Shown piece after piece: positions 23,273-34,041 of a DNA stretch of 64,000 nt. Every line of letters starts with the position of its first letter. Within the stretch, counting starts at the first letter, position 1. The DNA lies in the NCBI GenBank assembly GCA_030490835.1, contig CM059977.1, positions 14,045,399-14,109,398 on the forward strand, given 5' to 3'. The notes under the pieces were generated by a model, which made no database searches, was not told where the DNA came from, and worked only from the letters and a program-made list of their open reading frames with translations. The position numbers and the translations under genes are program-made. Source of the stretch: Annona cherimola. Taxonomy: Eukaryota > Streptophyta > Magnoliopsida > Magnoliales > Annonaceae.

Positions 23273-23289
23273 ATATATATATATATGCG

Positions 23290-24140
23290 TTAAAAATAAG
23301 TGACATATTCGTAATTCACAAACTACGAAAATACTACTGATTTTTTTAAAAGAAAATGACATTGATTTTAAAAATATTTACAAATATCTAAAAAGGTAAA
23401 AATTAATATATACCTAGATTAATAGTTATATAAAAAAATTTCAAAAAAATAAAAAATAAATTTTTTTTTATCTAAATGCACTGAAACTAAGTGCACACGG
23501 GTGTCCTAAATCTTGACTCATGCTTGGGAAGTGATAAAACTTTTGATAAAAAGTGCTTGGTGTAAAAATTTTTAAAATTGAAGAAAATAATATAATATAA
23601 TAGTAGTAATGATGAAGAGTATAGAAATAAGATTAAAATAAATATGTTAGATGTATAGGTAGTTGTGTAGAAATGATTGAAAAATATGATAATTGTATAA
23701 GAAGAAGTGAAAAAATAATTAAAAAAATAGTTTTAAAAAATAAAAATTTTTAGATTGAAATATTTGTGGTGTAAACAACCACCGCTGGAATTTATTAGAC
23801 TACATGGATCCGACACTGGAAATAACCTCAACCATATTTGCTTCCTCGGCAACATTCTCAAAGAGAAGCAGAAATGCAAATGGCTCCCCGCGCACCTTAG
23901 CGTCAAAAGAAAACAGAATAACCAGCAACGAATTTCATTTTATTATTTTATTATTATATATTTTTTCCCATGAGCCTCCAACAGTATCTGCTTAGTGCTT
24001 ACCCAGAGAAAAAGAGGTCATCTCTATTTCCATTTAAAAAAAATTTTAATGCATTAATTCTGATAAGGCTATAAGTTTTACCTATATTTTTAAAACCCTT
24101 TTTCAAATGTGACCAACACAGTTAATGAAAATGGCAAATA
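23290..24140. other. AT-rich spacer with a MITE-like repeat
   Basis: No gene recognised. A copy of the 'gtgataaaactttt' repeat spans about 23523-23765. The remainder is A/T-rich. Confidence 0.5.
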
Positions 24141-24859
24141 TGACCTGTTGACACCCCACAAAAACGTTAAAAATATATATATATAATATAATAAAACAAT
24201 AATAAAATTTCAAATGGGCTTACTATTATTTGGTTTTGTGGATTCATTTTGGATTTTTAACCCGTATATTTGCAAGCCCAACATTGTGTAGGTTTCACGG
24301 GCCTTCAATACTTCAAGCCCACTAAGGAGGTAACGGCCATCAATCCACATGACAGATCAAGGACCATTCGCATTCGAGATAAAGTGAAGAATATTTTCTC
24401 AAGATGATGGGAGCGGAATTGACATGATGAACGGTTTGGATTAAACAAATAATCATTATTTTAGGAGATTTTAATGGTCAAAGTCAATTTGACCAAAGAA
24501 AGAGGAGAATTTGCAATATTTTTAAATGATAAATAAAATTGATAAATCCAACTTATTAAGTAAAAATCTGAACCGTTAAAATGAATAAAGAACATTAATA
24601 AATGTGGGCCCCATCTAAGATCAAGAAAAATAGATGATGATCAAGGCATGGATAAATTATACAAAATGCATGGCTAAAAAAATATTTGAAGTACTAGCCC
24701 AACAAAACCATGGGCCCCATGAATGGTTTTCAAAAACCACTCACAAAATTACTAGAAGGCCCATTTTTATTATATTTTTGCAAAAAAGAGAAAACAGGAA
24801 ATTGTGCAAAAAAAAATCAGAAAAAAATACCAAATTGCAATTTCTCAAACTTAAAAACC

Positions 24860-24867
24860 TATAAAAA
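24860..24867 (+). promoter_or_regulatory. LTR TATA box (inverted LTR copy)
   Basis: TATAAAAA in acctataaaaaggaggg. The same box occurs in the other LTRs on the minus strand (28469-28462 and 35846-35839). It is the only good TATA box seen near the expected U3/R border. In this copy it points right, into the palindrome. Confidence 0.6.
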
Positions 24868-25099
24868 GGAGGGCATTCTCCTCTCAAGGGACACAGTGAA
24901 AATATCCCACACCTAGCCACTCTCCCCTTATTTCCCACGGTGGAAAATATCCCAAAACCAGTTTCTCCTCGGAAACCCATCTTCCCATCCTTTTTTTTAT
25001 ATAAAAAAAAAAGCAAATAGACTCCATCACCGTCCCTATTGTTTTCCTTTTCATTTTTTCACCGAAGATACAGATCAGCGACACATCCTCTCTTCCTTT

Positions 25100-25900
25100 T
25101 TCATTTTTTCGTTTTATTTAAAAAACAAAAAAAAACAAACCAAGCATCGAGCTCCAGAACGCCTCTTCTCTCTCCTTCCGTTTTTTTTTTTTTAAAAAAA
25201 AAAAACAAAGCAAGTTCTACACGTCCTCTTTCTTCCTTTGCCGATCTTCTCGTTTTTTTTTTAAAAAAAAAACGAACGAGCATACCGTCCCTCTCTTCCC
25301 TTTCTTTCGTTTTTTCGTTTTTTTTTTATTTTAAAAAAAAAATAAATCCAAAGAGAAAAAAAACCTCCAGCGCATCCGTCTTCTCCCTTTTCATTTTTCT
25401 TTTTTTTTTTGTTTGTTTTCTTTAAGAAAAAAAAAAGAGAGCAAACAACTCTCCAACCCGTCACTTTTCCCCATTTTAATATTTTTCGTTTTAAAAAAAA
25501 TAATAATATAAAGCAAAAGTAAAACTGAGTTCAGCACGTTCTCATTCCTTCCTTTTTTTTATTTCTTTAAAAAGAAAACCAAAGGAGAGAAGCTCCAGCA
25601 CGTCATTTCCTCTCCTCTTTATTTTTTTTCCTTCGTTTTTTTTAAAAAGAAAAAAACAAAATCAAACAGAAAAGTCCAGCACGTCATTTCTCTATTTTTT
25701 CTTTTCATTTTCTCGTTTTTTTTTTTAAAAAAAAAAAACAAAACGAAAAGTCCAGCACGTCATTTCTCCTTCTTCACTTCATTTTCTCGTTCTTTTTTTA
25801 AAAAAAAAAAAAAGTCCAGCACGTCATTTCTCTATTTCCTTTTCTCGTTCTTTTTTATAAAAATAAAAAAAAAAAAAAAAACACCCCTCCTCACCTGCTC
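25100..25900. repeat. Array of TnAn palindromes within the LTR
   Basis: Roughly eleven degenerate units of 60-80 bp, each with a run of T followed directly by a run of A (such as cgttttttttttaaaaaaaa) separated by pyrimidine-rich spacers, several containing ccagcacgtcatttctc. The same array lies inverted at about 27440-28220 and 34820-35600. Open frames made of Phe/Lys runs here are artefacts. Confidence 0.85.
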
Positions 25901-26660
25901 CAAAAATCTATACATTATCTTCTCAAAAAAAAAAAAAAACACAGAATAGGAAAAGGAATTCCAGCCCGTCCGTTTCTTTAGCATCATCATCTCTCTCTCA
26001 TGAGTTAGGGCCTCAAAAAAAGCCTAGGGATTAAATTCCCGCCTCCACCCTCCTGAGCTTTTACATATAATTTTTTTTTTATTTTTTTGCACTCCTAGGA
26101 CCGATGTACTAGAAAAATAAAGTTGTATTCTTTTTTCTAGTTGTGAGTTCACCCAGAGAATCTCTTTTTTTAGTGCTTTATTGTATACGGACTAACCACC
26201 GTTATATGGTTAGTGGCGACTCCTAAAGTTAATATATTATATTTTATCTTTATTTGTACGCATGTTACTAACTGCTAATTGCGTCTAATTGAAATACATG
26301 TTTGCGTTTGACTAACTCGCATCATTTAAAAATCTCTAAAAACTTGCATCATCTAAAAGCCTTAACGCTTGCATCTCCCTTCTTTAACCCCCATGTCTAC
26401 ACCTTTTATATTTATTCCATTTCTGATCTTGAACCCCTTCTCTACATCGTTTATATTTTTATTTTTGCACGCTTAATTTCTGCACCTAACTTGCATCACG
26501 ACTAACCCGCTAACTCGCTAATTTGCATGTCATACTTATTCTCCTTTTTTGGTGTATGCATATTTTATTTTCTCATTTTAGTTCATGGTTATATGTATTT
26601 TTGAGCTTACCTTACACTTTTTAGGCCCATTCGTCGGCCCATCGTAGCGCGCTAAAAACC

Positions 26661-26671
26661 AAAACAGTTTC
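26661..26671. other. U5-U5 junction between inverted LTRs
   Basis: aaaacagtttc separates the inverted LTRs. The inner acagttt equals the LTR end (aca) plus the first bases of the interior (gttt) as seen at the intact 5' LTR/primer-site border (34038-34044 region). Confidence 0.8.
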
Positions 26672-29184
26672 TGTAGCACGTGGTTTTTAGCGCGCTACGA
26701 TGGGCCGACGAATGGGCCTAAAAAGTGTAAGGTAAGCTCAAAAATACATATAACCATGAACTAAAATGAGAAAATAAAATACGCATACACCAAAAAAGGA
26801 GAATAAGTATGACATGCAAATTAGCGAGTTAGCGGGTTAGTCGTGATGCAAGTTAGGTGCAGAAATTAAGCGTGCAAAAATAAAAATATAAACGATGTAG
26901 AGAAGGGGTTCAAGATCAGAAATGGAATAAATATAAAAGGTGTAGACATGGGGGTTAAAGAAGGGAGATGCAAGCGTTAAGGCTTTTAGATGATGCAAGT
27001 TTTTAGAGATTTTTAAATGATGCGAGTTAGTCAAACGCAAACATGTATTTCAATTAGACGCAATTAGCAGTTAGTAACATGCGTACAAATAAAGATAAAA
27101 TATAATATATTAACTTTAGGAGTCGCCACTAACCATATAACGGTGGTTAGTCCGTATACAATAAAGCACTAAAAAAAGAGATTCTCTGGGTGAACTCACA
27201 ACTAGAAAAAAGAATACAACTTTATTTTTCTAGTACATCGGTCCTAGGAGTGCAAAAAAATAAAAAAAAAATTATATGTAAAAGCTCAGGAGGGTGGAGG
27301 CGGGAATTTAATCCCTAGGCTTTTTTTGAGGCCCTAACTCATGAGAGAGAGATGATGATGCTAAAGAAACGGACGGGCTGGAATTCCTTTTCCTATTCTG
27401 TGTTTTTTTTTTTTTTGAGAAGATAATGTATAGATTTTTGGAGCAGGTGAGGAGGGGTGTTTTTTTTTATTTTTTATTTTTATAAAAAAGAACGAGAAAA
27501 GGAAATAGAGAAATGACGTGCTGGACTTTTTTTTTAAAAAAAAAGAACGAGAAAATGAAGTGAAGAAGGAGAAATGACGTGCTGGACTTTTCGTTTTGTT
27601 TTTTTTTTTTAAAAAAAACGAGAAAATGAAAAGAAAAAATAGAGAAATGACGTGCTGGACTTTTCTGTTTGATTTTGTTTTTTTTTTTAAAAAAAACGAA
27701 GGAAAAAAAATAAAGAGGAGAGGAAATGCGTGCTGGAGCTTCTCTCCTTTGGTTTTCTTTTTAAAGAAATAAAAAAAAGGAAGGAATGAGAACGTGCTGA
27801 ACTCAGTTTTACTTTTGCTTTATATTATTATTTTTTTTAAAACGAAAAATATTAAAATGGGGAAAAGTGACGGGTTGGAGAGTTGTTTGCTCTCTTTTTT
27901 TTTTCTTAAAGAAAACAAACAAAAAAAAAAAAGAAAAATGAAAAGGGAGAAGACGGATGCGCTGGAGGTTTTTTTTCTCTTTGGATTTATTTTTTTTTTT
28001 AAATAAAAAAAAAACGAAAATGAAAGAAAGGGAAGAGAGGGACGGTATGCTCGTTCGTTTTTTTTTTAAAAAAAAAACGAGAAGATCGGCAAAGGAAGAA
28101 AGAGGACGTGTAGAACTTGCTTTGTTTTTTTTTTTTTAAAAAAAAAAACGGAAGGAGAGAGAAGAGGCGTTCTGGAGCTCGATGCTTGGTTTGTTTTTTT
28201 TTGTTTTTTAAATAAAACGAAAAAATGAAAAAGGAAGAGAGGATGTGTCGCTGATCTGTATCTTCGGTGAAAAAATGAAAAGGAAAACAATAGGGACGGT
28301 GATGGAGTCTATTTGCTTTTTTTTTTTTATAAAAAAAAGGATGGGAAGATGGGTTTCTGAGGAGAAACTGGTTTTGGGATATTTTCCACCGTGGGAAATA
28401 AGGGGAGAGTGGCTAGGTGTGGGATATTTTCACCGTGTCCCTTGAGAGGAGAATGCCCCCCTTTTTATAGGTTTTTAAGTTTGAGAAATTGCAATTTGGT
28501 ATTTTTTTCTGATTTTTTTTTGCACAATTTCCTGTTTTCTCTTTTTTGCAAAAATATAATAAAAATGGGCCTTCTAGTAATTTTGTGAGTGGTTTTTGAA
28601 AACCATTCATGGGGCCCATGGTTTTGTTGGGCTAGTACTTCAAATATTTTTTTAGCCATGCATTTTGTATAATTTATCCATGCCTTGATCAACATCTATT
28701 TTTCTTGATCTTAGATGGGGCCCACATTTATTAATGTTCTTTATTCATTTTAACGGTTCAGATTTTACTTAATAAGTTGGATTTATCAATTTTATTTATC
28801 ATTTAAAAATATTGCAAATTCTCCTCTTTCTTTGGTCAAATTGACTTTGACCATTAAAATCTCCTAAAATAATGATTATTTGTTTAATCCAAACCGTTCA
28901 TCATGTCAATTCCGCTCCCATCATCTTGAGAAAATATTCTTCACTTTATCTCGAATGCGAATGGTCCTTGATCTGTCATGTGGATTGATGGCCGTTACCT
29001 CCTTAGTGGGCTTGAAGTATTGAAGGCCCGTGAAACCTACACAATGTTGGGCTTGCAAATATACGGGTTAAAAATCCAAAATGAATCCACAAAACCAAAT
29101 AATAGTAAGCCCATTTGAAATTTTATTATTGTTTTATTATATTATATATATATATATATTTAACGTTTTTGTGGGGTGTCAACA
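26672..29184 (-). repeat. 3' LTR
   Basis: 2,513 bp; on the plus strand it starts tgtagcacgtgg and ends ggtgtcaaca. Element sense is TGTTGACACC...CACGTGCTACA, with TG/CA ends. It is preceded in element sense by a polypurine tract. Changes seen only in this copy include 26782, a 2-base deletion near 27727 and 28358. Confidence 0.93.
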
Positions 29185-29244
29185 GTTGCCCCCCCTTCTT
29201 TAATGATAATGATCATTGTCATTAAAGAAGGTATGGTTGACACC
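29175..29244. repeat. 70-bp imperfect palindrome spanning the LTR/polypurine border
   Basis: The centre 29194-29231 is a 38-bp palindrome with one mismatched pair (arms ccttctttaatga and tcattaaagaagg). Outside it the LTR end ggtgtcaac (29175-29183) is mirrored by gttgacacc at 29236-29244. The polypurine/LTR junction is thus present twice, facing opposite ways. Confidence 0.85.
29189..29203 (-). other. Polypurine tract
   Basis: In element sense the sequence reads aaagaagggggggcaac directly before TGTTGACACC of the 3' LTR. A purine run at this place primes plus-strand DNA synthesis in LTR elements. Confidence 0.75.
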
Positions 29245-30901
29245 TAAAATTTTTTTCTCTTTTTAGTGCAGCTCAGTATGATTTTCTTAATTTTTATAAT
29301 TCGCCCTACCCTCATACTTTTCATCTCTTTTTTTTTTTTAGAAAAGTTATTGTAATCTTATTAATTATGTAATCATTATAAGCTTTCATAGTTTTTTTTT
29401 TTGGAAAAAAAAAAATTTATTGACTTTTGTAGCCATATGAGTAATGAAGTTGCAAAATTTCGAGGTTATTTGTTGAAACAATTAGCTTAAGAAGTGAGCT
29501 TCATTAATTTATATTAGTGATAATTTTTTCATAAAATATCTAAAATAACATAGCACGTGAGTGTGTGATTTATCAATTGGTAGATGTCAGATTTATGAAA
29601 CTTTAACAACTCATCCAAGTGAGTTAACCATGATAGCAAAATATAATGGTGGTGTATTGTACTTTCCTCTCCTCACCATATTTCAGGGTATCTAGAGATT
29701 TTTTTTTATATATATATATATATTTTTCTTCCTCTCACCATATTTCAGGGTATCTGAGGATTTTTTTTTTCCTCCCCTCACCATATTTCAGGATATCTGG
29801 GGATTTTCTTTAATATATTTTTTCTTCCCCTCACCATATTTCAGGGTATCTAAGGATTTCATTTTTTCTTCCCCTCACCCTATTTCAGGATATCTGGGGA
29901 TTTTTTTTTATATTTTTTTGAAAACAATTCACCATATTTCATAATGATATTAATAGTTATCTCTTTGGATGAGAAAATGTTAAATCATCTTTGTATCCAC
30001 CAATTTTCATTAATGTGTGTATAAGATTTTTTTTTAGAGTGCTATGAAATTTTTACATATGTCATGAAAGATTTTCACGAATATAACTGGTTACTTCTCA
30101 CTTCTTGATCCGTTAGAGTAATAGATATTTTTGAGTTTTTTTTTTTTTTTTTTTTTTACGTGTAAAATCTTTAACATCTTAACTTAAAATTTTTTGTTTG
30201 TTGACAATGAAATTAATTTTTTTTTATTTTTCCTTTTTATCTATTTTGCGTTTTTTTTTATTATTTTTTTAATACCTAAACAACCAACGTGCACATCTTA
30301 TGACTCTATGGATTAATATTTGCTTGGAATTCAATATTTTCAAGTAGTGTGGTTAATGACATTCTCATAATGGGGTTTACAACTAGACGAGTCGGTGCCT
30401 TGAGCTTTGCATGACCTACTGGGCTTAATTGATGAACGTCTTGCGCCTTCTGCGACTTATGAGACTTAATAACTGGAATATTAATGATGGTGATGCCCCC
30501 CATTTAAGATTGACTTGCACATTTCTACACTTTAAAAAGACAATCCCATATTTTTTGTTAAATTTAATTAATTCATTTTGTATTCGATAGTGTTAATCAT
30601 GAATTGATTGCCTTCTAATAGTTAAAAGATGATTTGGTTATCTCTCAAGTATATATATATATATATTTAATATATCATTTTGTCCCTTTTTTTTTGCATT
30701 ATCATTTTTCATCATTTTTTTTGTATTTTTTGTAAATAAGATATGCTATCCATATGACTAATTTTGAAAATTTGCCAAAACATATGTAAGTTTTTTTTTT
30801 AAAAAAAAAACTCCTTTTATTTAAAAATAACAACCCAATTTTTTATAAAAAATGCATATAAAATGTGGAGGGAGAGAGGGTAAAGTGACATACCTTGCTA
30901 A
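29245..30901. other. Non-coding 3' interior of the LTR element
   Basis: AT-rich DNA where pol would lie in a complete element. I see no protease, reverse transcriptase, RNase H or integrase motif on either strand. It contains the tandem array at 29671-29952. Confidence 0.7.
29671..29952. repeat. Tandem repeat of about 50-60 bp
   Basis: Five copies plus a partial of cctcaccatatttcagggta followed by tct and a T-rich spacer of varying length. It lies in the non-coding part of the LTR-element interior. Confidence 0.85.
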
Positions 30902-33721
30902 CTATCTTCCAGGGTCCCATACCTTGTTTGCAGCCATGCCCGATTTGACGCTGAAAATATTGATGACTTTCCTTGATTTGAGCCATGGTTGTCTCGGTCT
31001 CCCATGATAAAATAACTTCTTTGCTTTTCTTCTTTTTCTTTTCTTTTTTAGCCCTTGTCTCCTATTATTTGGCTTCCTCTTTTGTCTGAGAATGACATCA
31101 CCTTGATATTTGTGCCGCATAGTTTTCCATTTGACATATATTGCCCCCATTTTTGTAATATGTTTTAGTATTTTGATAACTCCTCCTAGTTTTGAAATCT
31201 TTTTTAATATATTGGTAGTTGCCCTCAATTTTGTAACTTTTTTTGATAAATTGGTAACTGCCTGGAGTATATTGGGACCTTGCCAAAATATGGTGTCCAT
31301 GCTGATTGAAAGTATTCTTTGCAATGATGATAAAGCCTCATTTTGAAGATTAATTCGATTTTTGGATAAGTACCCTACGCCTTTTGCGACTTTATGGGCC
31401 AACTTATCCCATGTATGAGTAATAAAGCTCCTTGTGCTTTCTGCGACTTTATGGGCTAGATTTTTTGAAAAATGGATAACAAAGCTCCCTGCGCTTTCTG
31501 CGGCTTTACGGGCTAGCTTTTTTGATGATTGGGTAATAAAGCTCCCTGCGCTTTCTGCGGCTTTACGGACTAGCTTTCCCAATGATTGAGATTTGATTTT
31601 ATTTGAACTGTTTAAAATGAAGAGGCTTTGATAAGGAGTTGCAAATGCTTTGGTTTGATTTTCTGGTTGAGTCATGCTGCATGAGCTTTTGGTATATTTT
31701 GCAATAGTAGGATTTGTTTCTTTTTCTGGATTAATCGCTTTAAGATTCATTGGTTGGTTAATTGGAGTAGCAAGTTTTTCTGGAGAAATATCTTTTGGAT
31801 TGGACTTTTCAAGCTTTGAAGATGAAATGTCTTGAATGAAAATTTTTTCCGAAGATACGTGAGAGTTGTCTTTTGGTTGATTAACTGGAATGAGAATTTT
31901 TTCCAAAGATATGAAAAAATTATCAGTTTGTTGATTAACAAAGGTGAAAAAATTTTCTGGACAAATGAAGGGTACTTGGGAGAAATTTGTTGGATAATCC
32001 ACTTTTGATATTTTATTTGTATTTTCGGAGAATCTAATAACCGATTTTCTTGTAGATGTTGGAGGAGAATTTGACTTTTTAGATTTAGATTGACTGGAAA
32101 ATGTAAAAAATTCTTTTGAAGATAAATGAGAGACTTTTGTTTGAGGAGCTGTTTTTGGTGTTTCACAAAAATTCTCAGAAAATTTATTTATCGTACTTTC
32201 TGCAAAGATAGAAGATTCAGAGGTCGTTAAATCTATAGGCTTTGATTGGATAGTTGAATCGGGAATCTCTTTTGAAAATATGTGGGAAGGGTCTACTTGG
32301 TTGGTCATTTTTGGTGCTCTATTTGTGCTTTCATGGAATATACTAATTATTTCTTTTGTAAAAGTAGGTGACCGGGGAGTCGACTCTGTAGACTCTTTCC
32401 GAAAAAAGATTGGATAATCCATAGGTGGTGTCGGGGGGATGGTAGGATTAGAAGGTTCCCCTTTTAAAATAATAATTTTTGATTCATCAACAGGTTGCTT
32501 TGAAAATATATTAGAGCTAGATGACGTGACTTTTGAAGCAATAGTATCATTTAAGCTATCATGATGTTTTTGAAAAGCAATGTGATTAGAAGGTGCACCC
32601 TTTAGAACAAAAATATCAGTTTGATCAATAGGTTGTCTTTGAGAAGCGATGGGATTAGAGGGTGTACCCATTAGAACAAAAACTTCGTCTTTTATATTTG
32701 TGTGAAAAGTTTGTTTATTGGGCATGTAAGGGTCATGACTTCTATCTCTTTTAATCAAATAAACTTGTGGGCTATTATCGGACACTTGTGACTTATAATC
32801 CATTTTCTCACAAAAAGCGTTCTCTTGATATGGCCAAGGAGAGATGGTTCCTCTTCTAAATCCATACTCAATTTGATCACCTACTTGTATTAGTTGTGCA
32901 AAGCTAGTGAAGGGGTATGACACTAAATATCCAGAAATGCTAGGATGTATAGTCTTGATGATGATGGATATTTGATCTTCTGTGGATAAATTGATCTTTA
33001 ACTTTGCCGCTAAAGCTCTCCATCTAGCTATATACTCAGCAAATGGTTCATCCTCTTTTTGCCGTAAAGCTTCTAAGTCCGCTCTTTTGGGTGCAATATT
33101 TAATCTATAGGAAAATCTTTCTAAAAATGCTGAGGATAGTTCCTCCCATGTTCTAATTTGCCTGTAGTCTAATGATGTGTACCATTCTAAAGCGTCTTTC
33201 TTCAAACTGTGTTGAAATAAACGTATTAAAATTTCCTCCTTTTTTACTAATGGGTATAGGATTCCACAATAGGCTTTTAGGTGGGCCTTAGGACATGAAT
33301 CTCCTTCATAGTGGGGTAAAGCTGGTATTTCAAATTTATCGGGCAGGGTAATATTAGGAAAAGGACATAAATCTTCAATTTTTGAAGACGGTAGCCCTTC
33401 CCCACCATGTAGTCTTATTTTGTCTTCTAATTGCCTTAATCGGGCTTGGAGAGTTTCTGTCACTTTCTCTATTTCATTGGTGGTATGTTTTAAAATTATT
33501 TCTTCTTCTTCATAATGATCTATTTCTTTTTCTTTATTTGTATTAGTAAATACGCATTCTCTGTTGTCCTCTAAATTCCTAGATGGATGTAAGCTTTCTA
33601 ATTTTTCTAGGACTTTGAGCATCATTCCTTCTAATCTATCTACTCGTTGTGTCATGTCAGTGAGGTCTGTAACCGGATGACTGGAGGATGATTCTCCCCT
33701 ATTTTGCGTTGCTTCAGCCAT
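30902..33721 (-). CDS. Gag-like polyprotein of a non-autonomous LTR element
   Basis: 939 aa from an ATG, uninterrupted. Residues 20-110 form a coiled-coil-prone stretch. About 130-290 is a retrotransposon Gag domain (PALPHYEGDSCPKAHLKAYC, DALEWYTSL, RFSYRL, then PFAEYIARWRALAAKL). The next ~350 residues are Ser/Pro/Thr-rich with three loose copies of a VLKGxPSN motif. Around 710-785 are four copies of a ~22-aa unit (KLxRKAAESAGSFI type), then further Lys-rich repeats and a very basic C-terminus. No CCHC zinc knuckle, protease or polymerase is seen. It probably forms virus-like particles and binds RNA, with enzymes supplied by a related autonomous element. The open frame and few LTR differences suggest a recent insertion. 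Confidence 0.88.
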   Translation of the reverse strand: MAEATQNRGESSSSHPVTDLTDMTQRVDRLEGMMLKVLEKLESLHPSRNLEDNRECVFTNTNKEKEIDHYEEEEIILKHTTNEIEKVTETLQARLRQLEDKIRLHGGEGLPSSKIEDLCPFPNITLPDKFEIPALPHYEGDSCPKAHLKAYCGILYPLVKKEEILIRLFQHSLKKDALEWYTSLDYRQIRTWEELSSAFLERFSYRLNIAPKRADLEALRQKEDEPFAEYIARWRALAAKLKINLSTEDQISIIIKTIHPSISGYLVSYPFTSFAQLIQVGDQIEYGFRRGTISPWPYQENAFCEKMDYKSQVSDNSPQVYLIKRDRSHDPYMPNKQTFHTNIKDEVFVLMGTPSNPIASQRQPIDQTDIFVLKGAPSNHIAFQKHHDSLNDTIASKVTSSSSNIFSKQPVDESKIIILKGEPSNPTIPPTPPMDYPIFFRKESTESTPRSPTFTKEIISIFHESTNRAPKMTNQVDPSHIFSKEIPDSTIQSKPIDLTTSESSIFAESTINKFSENFCETPKTAPQTKVSHLSSKEFFTFSSQSKSKKSNSPPTSTRKSVIRFSENTNKISKVDYPTNFSQVPFICPENFFTFVNQQTDNFFISLEKILIPVNQPKDNSHVSSEKIFIQDISSSKLEKSNPKDISPEKLATPINQPMNLKAINPEKETNPTIAKYTKSSCSMTQPENQTKAFATPYQSLFILNSSNKIKSQSLGKLVRKAAESAGSFITQSSKKLARKAAESAGSFVIHFSKNLAHKVAESTRSFITHTWDKLAHKVAKGVGYLSKNRINLQNEALSSLQRILSISMDTIFWQGPNILQAVTNLSKKVTKLRATTNILKKISKLGGVIKILKHITKMGAIYVKWKTMRHKYQGDVILRQKRKPNNRRQGLKKKRKRRKAKKLFYHGRPRQPWLKSRKVINIFSVKSGMAANKVWDPGR

Positions 33722-34016
33722 TTTTGATTGATTTGTTTTAGACCTGGTGACTATCGGGCTACGGGATGGTAATATTTTCTTTTTATGTGCTATTCTTTAT
33801 ATATGTAGATTTTTAATATTGAATAGTATGTAACTTCTATGGATCCTTGGTAAAGGGCTAAAAAAATTTATCTCCTTTTTTTTTCTTATTTTTAGCCTCT
33901 TTTTTTTAAATAAAAAAAAAGAGAGAAAAGAAAAAAAGAAGAAGAAGAAAAGAAAAAAGTAGAAGAAGAAAATACCCTCCTTGAGCTTTTACTAAAAATG
34001 GGAATTAGCACTCCTA

Positions 34017-34038
34017 GTCGTCCCCAGCGGAGTCGCCA
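34017..34038 (-). other. Primer binding site
   Basis: In element sense TGGCGACTCCGCTGGGGAC follows the 5' LTR end TACA after the spacer GTT. A TGGCGACTC-type site complementary to a tRNA 3' end is common in Tat/Ogre-like elements (usually assigned to tRNA-Arg; my assignment is from memory). Confidence 0.75.
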
Positions 34039-34041
34039 AAC

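Larger units (their letters stand above)
24146..26660 (+). repeat. Third LTR, inverted, lacking its last bases
   Basis: It starts TGTTGACACC after TGACC and matches the inverse of the other two LTRs along its length. It ends ...gcgcgctaaaaacc. The normal next bases acgtgct are replaced by aaa, then aca and gttt follow (LTR end plus the first bases after it in the intact element). Substitutions seen only here include 24637, 24870 and 24895. Confidence 0.92.

Noticed and set aside
25039..25464. Open frames of Phe/Lys-rich proteins in the LTRs
   Set aside because: They arise from T-runs and A-runs of the TnAn array and recur in all three LTRs in any frame; not coding.
26302..26505. 67-aa frame repeated three times (also 26837-27040 and 34207-34410)
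   Set aside because: Repeated only because it lies in the LTR. No domain, and its position is in the untranslated U5/R part.
24146..26660. Independent solo LTR inserted earlier beside the retrotransposon
   Set aside because: A solo LTR would have its own duplication on both sides. Here TGACC is found only at the far ends of the whole unit and the inner end lacks the normal terminus.
29671..29952. CRISPR-like regularly spaced repeats
   Set aside because: Spacers are low-complexity T-rich runs in a plant retrotransposon; simply a tandem repeat.
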